A stretch of 7,303 nt of DNA, taken from contig JAAYAS010000014.1 in assembly GCA_012719255.1 (NCBI GenBank), forward strand, positions 1 through 7,303. Direction: 5' to 3'. The first letter of the stretch is position 1, and each line of letters starts with the position of its first letter. The notes under the pieces were generated by a model. It was given only the letters and a program-made list of their open reading frames with translations. It was not told where the DNA came from and searched no databases. The translations under genes and the position numbers were made by a program. Shown here piece after piece: positions 1-6,404 of the stretch. This stretch comes from Microbacteriaceae bacterium. GTDB lineage: Bacteria; Actinomycetota; Actinomycetes; Actinomycetales; Microbacteriaceae.

Positions 1-1092
1 ACCTACAACATCACCCGCGACTTCGAGTGGGACTCCCCGAACGCCGACCTGCTGTTCGAGATGACCGCGAAGTACGGCCTCCCGTACTTCCAGAACTTCT
101 GCAACTCCGACCTCGACCCGGGCATGATCCGCTCGATGTGCTGCCGGCTGCAGCTCGACCTGCGCGAGCTGCTCAAGCGCGGCAACGGTCTGTTCGGCTC
201 GGCCGAGCAGACCGGCTCGGTGGGCGTCGTCACCGTGAACATGGCGCGGCTCGGCTACCTCCACGCGCACGACGAGGCGGGCCTGGTGCGCCGGCTCGAC
301 GAGCTGCTCGAGCTCGCGATCGGCACCCTCGAGCGCAAGCGCGAGGTGATCTCGCACCACATCGACGCGGGGCTCTTCCCCTACACGAAGCGCTACCTCG
401 GCACCCTCGACAACCACTTCGCGACGATCGGCGTGAACGGCATGAACGAGATGGTGCGCAACTTCACCCTCGACGAGCACGACATCACCGACGAGACCGG
501 CCACGCGATGTGCGTGCGGCTGCTCGACCACGTGCGCGCGCGGATGGTCGAGTTCCAGGAGCGCACCGGCCACCTCGTCAACCTCGAGGCCACCCCCGCC
601 GAGGGCGCCACCTACCGCTTCGCGAAGGAGGACCGCGCCCGCTACCCCGGCATCCTCCAGGCCGGCACCGACGCGAACCCGTACTACACGAACTCGTCGC
701 AGCTGCCGGTCGGCTGCACCGACGACCCCTTCGAGGCGCAGGCGATGCAGGAGGAGCTGCAGACGAAGTACACCGGCGGCACGGTGATGCACCTCTACCT
801 CGGCGAGCGCGTCTCGTCGGCCGAGGCGTGCAAGCAGCTCGTGCGCCGCTCGCTCGAGCGGTTCCGCTCGCCGTACCTCACGGTGACGCCGACGTTCTCG
901 ATCTGCCCGAACCACGGCTACCTCTCGGGCGAGCACGCGACGTGCCCGAGCTGCGCCGCGGCGCGGCCGGATGCGGCCCCGGTCGAGTGCGAGGTGTGGA
1001 CCCGCGTGATGGGCTACTTCCGCCCGGTGTCGTCGTTCAACATCGGCAAGCGCGGCGAGCACGCCGAGCGCCGCCACTTCGTCGAGCCATGA
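1..1092 (+). CDS. nrdD: Anaerobic (class III) ribonucleoside-triphosphate reductase, C-terminal part
   Basis: Reduces ribonucleoside triphosphates to deoxynucleotides by glycyl-radical chemistry under anoxia. The frame is open from base 1 and ends at TGA 1090-1092, giving 363 residues, roughly the last half to 60% of a typical NrdD; the start lies left of the window. Seen: a conserved block with the paired cysteines MCCRLQLD (window residues 47-48, codons 139-144) followed by KRGNGLFGSAEQTGS; VNGMNEMV in the catalytic barrel; a C-terminal zinc site with ligands C302, H305, C315 and C318; and the glycyl-radical motif RVMGYFRPVSSFNIGKRGEH, whose radical glycine is codon 1012-1014. The CxxH first zinc pair is, from memory, usual in this subgroup. 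All C-terminal landmarks are intact, so nothing suggests a broken gene. The TGA overlaps the nrdG ATG (ATGA), implying coupled translation. The N-terminal ATP-cone and the residues that distinguish formate-using from thioredoxin-type enzymes are outside the window. Confidence 0.96.
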   Translation, partial: TYNITRDFEWDSPNADLLFEMTAKYGLPYFQNFCNSDLDPGMIRSMCCRLQLDLRELLKRGNGLFGSAEQTGSVGVVTVNMARLGYLHAHDEAGLVRRLDELLELAIGTLERKREVISHHIDAGLFPYTKRYLGTLDNHFATIGVNGMNEMVRNFTLDEHDITDETGHAMCVRLLDHVRARMVEFQERTGHLVNLEATPAEGATYRFAKEDRARYPGILQAGTDANPYYTNSSQLPVGCTDDPFEAQAMQEELQTKYTGGTVMHLYLGERVSSAEACKQLVRRSLERFRSPYLTVTPTFSICPNHGYLSGEHATCPSCAAARPDAAPVECEVWTRVMGYFRPVSSFNIGKRGEHAERRHFVEP

Positions 1093-1865
1093 GCCCGCCG
1101 ACCCCCGCCCCCAGCCGGCTGGGCCCCGCCCCCACCCGACCGAGCCCGTCGAAGCCCCTCGCCCGAGCCGACGACCTCGCGATCGCCGGCCTCGTCCCCT
1201 TCGGCACCGTCGACTGGCCGGGCCGCCTCGCCGCGACCGTCTTCTGCCAGGGATGCCCGTGGGCCTGCGGCTACTGCCACAACCACGAGCTCATCTGCTC
1301 GCGCACCCCGGGCCGGGTGCCCTGGCAGGAGGTGCGCGAACTGCTCGCGGCCCGTCGCGGACTCCTCGACGGCATCGTGTTCAGCGGCGGCGAGGCGCTG
1401 CGCCAGCCGGCGGTGCTCGACGCGATGCGCGAGGCGCGCGACGCCGGCTTCGGGGTCGCGCTGCACACCGCGGGCGCCTTCCCGAACCGGCTTCGGGATG
1501 CGCTGCATCTCGTCGACTGGGTCGGGCTCGACATCAAGGCGCTCCCCGAGCACTACGCCGAGGTCGTGGGCCGCCCCGGCGCCCGCGGCCAGGCGTGGCG
1601 CGCGCTCGAGATGCTCCTCGCCTCCGAGGTCGACTTCGAGGTGCGCACCACGGTCGCCCCCGGCCGCACCGCCGCCGATGCGCTCGAGGCCGCCCGCCGC
1701 TGCCGGGCGCTCGGCGTGCGCGCGTTCGCCCTGCAGCGGGCGCGCGGCACCGGCACGCGACCCGGCTTCGCGGCGACCGCCGACGGCTGGGAGGCGCAGT
1801 GCGATGCGCTCGCTCGCCGCATCGAGGAGCTCGGGTTCGAGCGGTTCGACTACCGGACGGGTTGA
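1089..1865 (+). CDS. nrdG: Anaerobic ribonucleotide reductase activating protein (radical SAM)
   Basis: Uses a [4Fe-4S] cluster and S-adenosylmethionine to place the glycyl radical on NrdD. It encodes 258 residues. Seen: IAGLVPFGTVDWPGRLAATVFCQGCPWACGYCHN opens the conserved domain, with the radical-SAM CxxxCxxC at C56, C60 and C63 and an extra cysteine at C53. FSGGEALRQP (G100-G101-E102) is the SAM-binding GGE motif, with Ala where many family members have Pro. DWVGLDIKALP and RTTVAP follow at the expected spacing. The ATG at 1089-1091 overlaps the nrdD stop and is the only ATG/GTG/TTG in frame before the conserved domain. No good Shine-Dalgarno is visible, so translation is probably coupled to nrdD. 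The odd part is residues 2-28, a Pro/Ser/Arg-rich leader with no family resemblance; its DNA contains an inverted copy of the repeat found just after this gene. The alternative of a 'pyruvate formate-lyase activase' is unlikely next to nrdD. Confidence 0.95.
   Translation: MSPPTPAPSRLGPAPTRPSPSKPLARADDLAIAGLVPFGTVDWPGRLAATVFCQGCPWACGYCHNHELICSRTPGRVPWQEVRELLAARRGLLDGIVFSGGEALRQPAVLDAMREARDAGFGVALHTAGAFPNRLRDALHLVDWVGLDIKALPEHYAEVVGRPGARGQAWRALEMLLASEVDFEVRTTVAPGRTAADALEAARRCRALGVRAFALQRARGTGTRPGFAATADGWEAQCDALARRIEELGFERFDYRTG
1110..1158 (-). repeat. Inverted copy of the dispersed TTCGAC repeat inside the 5' end of nrdG
   Basis: Bases 1142-1158 are the exact reverse complement (17 of 17) of bases 1919-1935 downstream of nrdG (GGGGCTTCGACGGGCTC). 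Just upstream, 1110-1123 is a perfect 14-bp palindrome (CCCAGCCGGCTGGG) that shares CAGCCGGCTG with the other downstream copy at 1901-1910. Palindrome and TTCGAC core are separated here by about 18 bases, whereas in the downstream copies they almost touch. The segment codes for the non-conserved leader of NrdG, around residues 8-24. Reading it as one diverged repeat unit is inference; the 17-bp match is directly visible. Confidence 0.7.
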
Positions 1866-1883
1866 GGGGGCGCGGGCCGGTCG

Positions 1884-1944
1884 GGGGACTTCGACAAGCT
1901 CAGCCGGCTGATGGTCGGGGGGCTTCGACGGGCTCAGCCGACTG
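1884..1944 (+). repeat. Tandem pair of short dispersed repeats between convergent genes
   Basis: Two near-identical units start 34-35 bp apart: 1884-1910 (core CTTCGACAAGCTCAGCCGGCTG, 1889-1910) and 1919-1944 (core CTTCGACGGGCTCAGCCGACTG, 1923-1944). The cores differ at three of 22 positions. They fill most of the 90-bp gap between the stops of nrdG and the convergent oxidoreductase gene. The first contains a 12-bp palindrome (1900-1911). Bases 1905-1911 (CGGCTGA) can also pair with 1934-1940 across a 22-nt loop, so the RNA can fold on either strand. No T-run follows on either side, so it is not a canonical intrinsic terminator, although a transcript-end role for both convergent genes is plausible. 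From memory, similar TTCGACAAGCTCA units are scattered in intergenic regions of Microbacteriaceae and related genomes. Confidence 0.75.
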
Positions 1945-1955
1945 GGGGATGCGCC

Positions 1956-2990
1956 TCAGCCGAGCGCGGGGCGCAGGTCGCGGTGGAGCGACTCGAACAG
2001 CCGAGCGTTGAAGTCGACGCCGAGCATGTTCGGCACCGTGACGAGCACCGTGTCGGCCGCCTGCACCGCGGCATCGGCGCGCAGCTGCTCGGCGAGCCGG
2101 TCGGGCTCGCCGATGTAGCTGCGGCCGAAGCGCGAGCGCACGCCCTCGAGCACGCCGACCTGATCGCGGCCCTCGGCCTGCGCGCGCAGGCCGAAGTACC
2201 GGTCCGACTCGTCGTCGACGATCGGGATGATGCTCCGCGACACGCTCACCCGCGGCGTCCAGCCCCAGCCGGCCTCGTGCCAGGCGGTGCGGTACTCGTC
2301 GATCTGCGCGGCCTGGAGGTCGCCGAAGTCGCGGCCGTCGTCGTCGAGCAGCAGCGTCGACGACTGCAGGTTGAAGCCCTGCTCGGCCGCCCAGCGCGCC
2401 GTCGACGCCGAGCCGGCGCCCCACCAGATGCGGCGGCGCAGGCCCTCGCTGCGCGGCTCGACGCGCAGCAGCCCCTCCTCGGGCACGAGCACGGCGCGGT
2501 CGTGCGCCTGCTCGGGGTCGGCGGTCGCGACCCCCGCGCCCGAGAGCATCCCGGCGAGCTCGACGGCCTTGCGCCGGGCCATGCCCGCCGCATCCTCGAA
2601 GCCCTGCGGGTACTGGCCGAACGCCTCCCAGCCGCGCAGCGCCGGCTCGGGCGAGCCGCGCGAGACGCCGAGCTGCAGCCGGCCGCCGGCGATGAGGTCG
2701 ACGGCGCTCGCCTGCTCGGCGAGCATCGCCGGCACCTCGTAGCGGAGGTCGATCACGCCGGTGCCCATCTCGATGCGCGAGGTGCGGGCCGCCACCGCCG
2801 CGAGCAGCGGGATGGGCGAGGCCGCCTGCCGTGCGAAGTGGTGCACCCGGAAGTACGCGCCGTCGAGGCCGGCCTCCTCGGCCGCCACCGCGAGATCGAT
2901 CGACTGCCGCAGCATCTCGGCCGCCGAGGCGACCCGCGAGCCGGGCACATCGGCGTAGTGCCCGAACGAGAGGAATCCGATCTTCGTCAT
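1956..2990 (-). CDS. LLM class (luciferase-like) flavin-dependent oxidoreductase
   Basis: The product is 344 residues with a bacterial-luciferase-type TIM barrel, using reduced FMN or possibly F420; the substrate cannot be told from sequence. Seen: N-terminal strand MTKIGFLSFGHYADVPGSR (residues 1-19); IDLAVAAEEAGLDGAYFRVHHFARQAASPIPLLAAVAARTSRI (31-73), the typical first half of the barrel; GTGVIDLRYEVPAMLAEQASAVDLIAGGRLQLGVSRGSPE (77-115), the signature region around the flavin phosphate; and later IWWGAGSASTARWAAEQGFNL. The ATG at 2990-2988 is chosen because family homology begins at residue 1. Upstream on this strand no purine-rich ribosome binding site is seen. It is transcribed away from fdhA across an 81-bp spacer and toward nrdG, with 90 bp between stops. 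Full length for the family, with no sign of damage. A role in anaerobic or formate metabolism is suggested only by position and is weak. Confidence 0.92.
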   Translation of the reverse strand: MTKIGFLSFGHYADVPGSRVASAAEMLRQSIDLAVAAEEAGLDGAYFRVHHFARQAASPIPLLAAVAARTSRIEMGTGVIDLRYEVPAMLAEQASAVDLIAGGRLQLGVSRGSPEPALRGWEAFGQYPQGFEDAAGMARRKAVELAGMLSGAGVATADPEQAHDRAVLVPEEGLLRVEPRSEGLRRRIWWGAGSASTARWAAEQGFNLQSSTLLLDDDGRDFGDLQAAQIDEYRTAWHEAGWGWTPRVSVSRSIIPIVDDESDRYFGLRAQAEGRDQVGVLEGVRSRFGRSYIGEPDRLAEQLRADAAVQAADTVLVTVPNMLGVDFNARLFESLHRDLRPALG

Positions 2991-3071
2991 GCCGATGCGA
3001 ACGCATGAAGGGCTCGGCGTGTTCCCAGCCGCATCGATGCATCCCGGTGGTCGACGCGCTAGCCTGTCTGC
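2991..3071. promoter_or_regulatory. Divergent intergenic spacer with two small palindromes
   Basis: This 81-bp stretch must hold the promoters of both the LLM oxidoreductase (minus) and fdhA (plus). It contains ATGCG-AA-CGCAT (2995-3006), only five bases before the minus-strand start codon, and the perfect 10-bp palindrome GCATCGATGC (3031-3040), about 32 bases before the fdhA start. Either could be an operator for a dimeric regulator, but both are short. No FNR-type TTGAT-N4-ATCAA site and no recognisable -35 TTGACA is visible. The palindromes are seen directly; regulatory function is inference. Confidence 0.4.
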
Positions 3072-3072
3072 A
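3060..3072 (+). promoter_or_regulatory. Candidate -10 element giving a leaderless fdhA mRNA
   Basis: TAGCCT at 3060-3065 fits the actinobacterial -10 pattern TAnnnT and ends six bases before the A of the fdhA ATG (3072), the spacing at which transcription would begin at the start codon itself. There is no purine-rich Shine-Dalgarno in the preceding 20 bases, which supports leaderless translation, a common mode in actinomycetes. The first three bases of the element also form an in-frame TAG (3060-3062), so the coding sequence cannot extend further upstream. No convincing -35 is seen. Confidence 0.45.
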
Positions 3073-6000
3073 TGTCTGGATTCTCCTTCCTGGAATGGCC
3101 GGTCGTCCGGCAGTTCCGCACGGGCGATTCCAGCGGCCGCGGGCCCGCCGTCACCTCGCCGCGCACGCGCGCAACGACGCCCTGCACCGTCACCGCCGAC
3201 AAGGTCTCGCGCAGCGTCTGCCCCTACTGCGCGGTGGGATGCGGCCAGCTCGTCTACTCGAAGGGCGACCGGATCGTGCAGGTCGAGGGCGACCCCGACT
3301 CGCCGATCTCGCGCGGCCGCCTCTGCCCGAAGGGCGCGGCGAGCACGCAGCTGTCGAACAACCCCGGCCGCATCACCGAGGTGCTCTACCGCGCCCCGCG
3401 CGCGAAGGACTGGCAGAAGCTCGACCTCGCCACGGCGATGGACATGATCGCCGACCGCTTCCTCGAGGCCCGCCGCAACTGGTGGGAGGACCGCGACGAG
3501 CACGGCCGCCCGCTGCGGCGCACGATGGGCATCGCCTCGCTCGGCGGCGCGACCCTCGACAACGAAGAGAACTACCTGATCAAGAAGCTGTTCACCGCCG
3601 CCGGCGCGATTCAGATCGAGAATCAGGCCCGCATATGACACTCCGCCACGGTTCCCGGTCTGGGAGCCTCGTTCGGGCGCGGTGGTGCGACCCAGTCCCT
3701 CGCGGACATGGCGAATGCCGATTGCATCGTCATCCAGGGGTCGAACATGGCCGAAGCGCACCCGGTGGGATTCCAGTGGGTCGCTGAGGCGAAGGCGCGC
3801 GGCGCGCGGATCATCCACGTCGATCCGCGGTTCACGCGCACCACGGCCACCGCCGACAAGCACGTGCGCATCCGCGTCGGCAGCGACATCGTCCTGCTCG
3901 GCGCGCTGATCAACCACGTGCTCGAGAACGAGCTCTACTTCGACGAGTACGTCCGCGCGTACACGAACGCCGCGACGATCATCACCGACGCCTACGAGGA
4001 CCCGGAGGACCTCGACGGCCTGTTCTCGGGCTTCGACCCCGAGACGCAGTCGTACGACATGTCGACCTGGGCGTACGACGCCGAGGCCGGCTACGACGCG
4101 ACGCTGCAGCACCCGCGCAGCGTGTTCCAGATCCTCAAGCGCCACTACGCGCGCTACACGCCCGAGATGGTCGAGGAGGTCTGCGGCATCCCGCGCGCCG
4201 ACTTCGACTACCTCGCCGACTCGCTCGTCGAGAACTCGGGCCGCGACCGCACCACCTGCTTCGCCTACGCCGTCGGCTGGACCCAGCACGCGCAGGGCGC
4301 GCAGTACATCCGCACCGCGAGCATCCTGCAGCTGCTGCTCGGCAACATCGGCCGCCCCGGCGGCGGCATCATGGCGCTGCGCGGCCACGCCTCCATCCAG
4401 GGCTGCACCGACATCCCGACGCTGTTCAACCTGCTGCCCGGCTATCTGCCGATGCCGTTCGCCGGCAAGCACGACACGTTCCGCGACTACGTCGAGGCGG
4501 TCGGCCCGAAGGAGAAGAAGGGCTTCTGGTCGCAGGCCGACGCCTACACCGTGAGCCTCCTCAAGGCGTGGTGGGGCGACGCCGCCACCGCCGACAACGA
4601 CTGGGCCTACGACTACCTGCCGCGCATCAACGGCGCCCACGGCACCTACCAGACCGTGATGCGGATGCTCCGCGACGAGATCGACGGCTACTTCATCCTC
4701 GGCCAGAACCCCGCGGTCGGCTCGGCGAACGGCCGGATGCAGCGCATGGGCATGAGCCGCCTGAAGTGGCTCGTCGTGCGCGACTACTCGATGATCGAGT
4801 CGGCGACCTGGTGGAAGGACGGCCCCGAGATCGAGTCGGGAGAGCTGCGCACCGAGGAGATCGACACCGAGGTGTTCTTCCTGCCCGCCGCGAACCACAT
4901 GGAGAAGTCGGGCACGTTCACGCAGACCCAGCGGATGCTGCAGTGGCGCGAGACCGCCGTGCACCCGCCGGGCGAGGCCCGCAGCGAGCTGCAGTTCTTC
5001 TACGAGCTCGGCCTGAAGCTGCGCGAACGGCTCGCGGGCTCGACCGACGAGCGCGACCGCCCGCTGCTCGACCTCACCTGGGACTACCCCGTCGACGACC
5101 ACGGCGAGCCCGACGCCGAGGCGATCCTCCGCGAGATCAACGGCTACGACCTCGCCACCGGCGAGCCGGTGTCGACGTTCAACGAGCTGCGCGCCGACGG
5201 CACCACCGTCAACGGCTGCTGGATCTACGCCGGCGTGATGGCCGGCGGCGTGAACCGCTCGAACCTCAAGCCCCCGCGCGACGAGCAGGACGAGATGTCG
5301 TCGAACTGGGGCTGGGTGTGGCCGGCGAACCGCCGCATCCTCTACAACCGTGCCTCGGCCGACCCCGAGGGCAAGCCGTGGAGCGAGCGCAAGAAGCTCG
5401 TCTGGTGGGATGCGGAGGCCGAGCGCTGGGCGGGTCCCGACGTGCCCGACTTCCCCGTCGGCCTCGCCCCCGGCGCCATCGGCGACCACGGGAAGGGCGG
5501 CCCCGCCGCGCTCGACGGCGACGACGCGTTCATCATGCAGCCCGACGGCAAGGCGTGGCTGTTCGCGCCCGCCGGCGTCGTCGACGGCCCGCTGCCGACC
5601 CACTACGAGGCGCAGGAGTCGCCGGTCGGCAACGCCCTCTACGGCGTGCAGCACCCGCCGACGCAGGTGCTCTTCGACCGCGCCGACAACAAGCTCAAGC
5701 CCTCGGCAGGTCTGCCCGGCAGCGAGGTGTACCCGTACGCGTTCACCACCTACCGGCTCACCGAGCACCACACCGCCGGCGGCATGAGCCGCTTCCTGCC
5801 CTACCTGTCCGAGCTGCAGCCCGAGCTGTTCGCCGAGATCTCGCCCGAGCTCGCCGCCGAGCGCGGCCTCGAGCCCTACGGCTGGGCGACGATCATCTCG
5901 CCGCGCGCCGCGATCGAGGTGCGCGTGCTCGTCACCGACCGCGTGCGCCCGGTCACCGTCGGCGCGCCCGGCGCGACGACGACCGTCCACCAGATCGGCC

Positions 6001-6404
6001 TCCCCTACCACTGGGGCGTCGGCGGCGACGCGGTCGTCACGGGCGACGCGGTGAACGACCTGCTCGGCCTCACGCTCGACCCGAACGTCTACATCCAGGA
6101 TGCGAAGACCGGCGCCTGCGACATCGTGCCCGGCCGCCGCCCGCGCGGACCGGCCCTGCTCGACCTCGTGCAGGAGTACCGCGAGCGCGCCGGCATCGCC
6201 TGGGACCAGCGCTTCGGCGCCGGGCCCGCCGGCGACGCCGAGGGCCGCGACGCGAGCGGCGTGCATCCCGAGGATCAGGGCGCCCACGGCACCGCCGCGA
6301 ACCCCGAGTCGCTCGAGCAGCCGCAGTCGACCGACCCGAGCGACCCGGATGAGACCGACCGGTCCGAGACCGGCCGCAGCACGACGGAGCAGGAGGAGCG
6401 ATGA
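3072..6404 (+). CDS. fdhA: Selenocysteine-containing formate dehydrogenase, catalytic alpha subunit
   Basis: Oxidises formate to CO2 at a Mo (or W) bis-MGD centre. It has 1111 codons, 1110 residues, when the in-frame TGA at 3636-3638 is read as Sec189; without recoding it would stop after 188 residues. Seen in order: CPYCAVGC (C50, C53, C57) plus C85 in GRLCPKG, binding one [4Fe-4S] cluster, with the conserved Lys87; LGGATLDNEENYLIKKLFTAAGAIQIENQARI, then Sec189-His190 and STVPGL-type sequence; FGRGGATQ and ANADCIVIQGSNMAEAHPVGFQW; QLLLGNIGRPGGGIMALRGHASIQG (roughly 420-444); and HHTAGGMSRFLPYLSELQPELFAEISPE near residue 905, opening the C-terminal MGD-binding domain to about 1045. The last ~65 residues are an acidic, Ser/Thr/Pro-rich tail. 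The N-terminus (MSGFSFLEWPVVRQF...) has no twin-arginine motif or hydrophobic core, unlike E. coli FdnG, so the enzyme probably faces the cytoplasm. ATG 3072 is fixed by an in-frame TAG at 3060. The stop overlaps fdhB by ATGA. Confidence 0.96.
3636..3679 (+). promoter_or_regulatory. Selenocysteine UGA codon and bacterial SECIS hairpin
   Basis: The TGA at 3636-3638 falls where Sec or Cys sits in formate dehydrogenases and is followed by His. After an 11-nt gap, bases 3650-3656 (GGUUCCC) pair with 3662-3668 (GGGAGCC): seven pairs, including one G-U, closing a GGUCU loop at 3657-3661. From memory, E. coli fdhF also has an 11-nt gap, a GGUU at the stem base and a GGUCU apical loop 18 nt after its UGA, so the geometry agrees. 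A lower stem can form between CGCC 3644-3647 and GGCG 3676-3679. In this setting the element recruits SelB with Sec-tRNA. The hairpin is coding, so it must satisfy both RNA and protein constraints. Confidence 0.92.
6391..6398 (+). promoter_or_regulatory. Strong ribosome binding site for fdhB inside the fdhA 3' end
   Basis: AGGAGGAG lies 2-4 bases before the fdhB ATG (6401-6403) and codes for part of the last residues of FdhA. With the ATGA overlap it sets the fdhB start. It is the only strong Shine-Dalgarno seen in the window: nrdG, the LLM gene and fdhA lack one. This suggests fdhB gets both coupled and independent initiation. Confidence 0.8.

Noticed and set aside
27..1088. Upstream extension of the nrdG frame through nrdD
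   Set aside because: It is the Arg/Pro-rich shadow of nrdD. NrdG homology begins after 1089, where an ATG overlaps the nrdD stop.
1866..1955. Canonical rho-independent terminator between nrdG and the LLM gene
   Set aside because: Hairpins can form in the repeats, but no T-run follows on either strand, so I list the region as repeats only.
3636..3638. The TGA as a nonsense mutation making fdhA a pseudogene
   Set aside because: It sits exactly at the Sec position, is followed by a correctly spaced SECIS, and the downstream 920 codons are intact in the same frame.
1956..6287. Very long minus-strand open frame (1443 codons) covering the LLM gene and the antisense of most of fdhA
   Set aside because: Only the last 344 codons (from ATG at 2990) look like protein. 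The rest is Ala/Arg/Val/Gly-rich, opposite a clear fdhA, and is stop-free only because of GC-rich codon usage on the other strand.
4568..6352. 594-codon plus-strand frame overlapping fdhA
   Set aside because: Arg/Pro/Ala-rich composition with no recognisable motifs; an alternate-frame shadow of fdhA.
3708..6404. Separate gene starting at ATG 3708
   Set aside because: ATG 3708 is an internal Met in the conserved LADMANADC segment. It has no ribosome binding site, and a protein from here would lack the Fe-S domain and the Sec residue.
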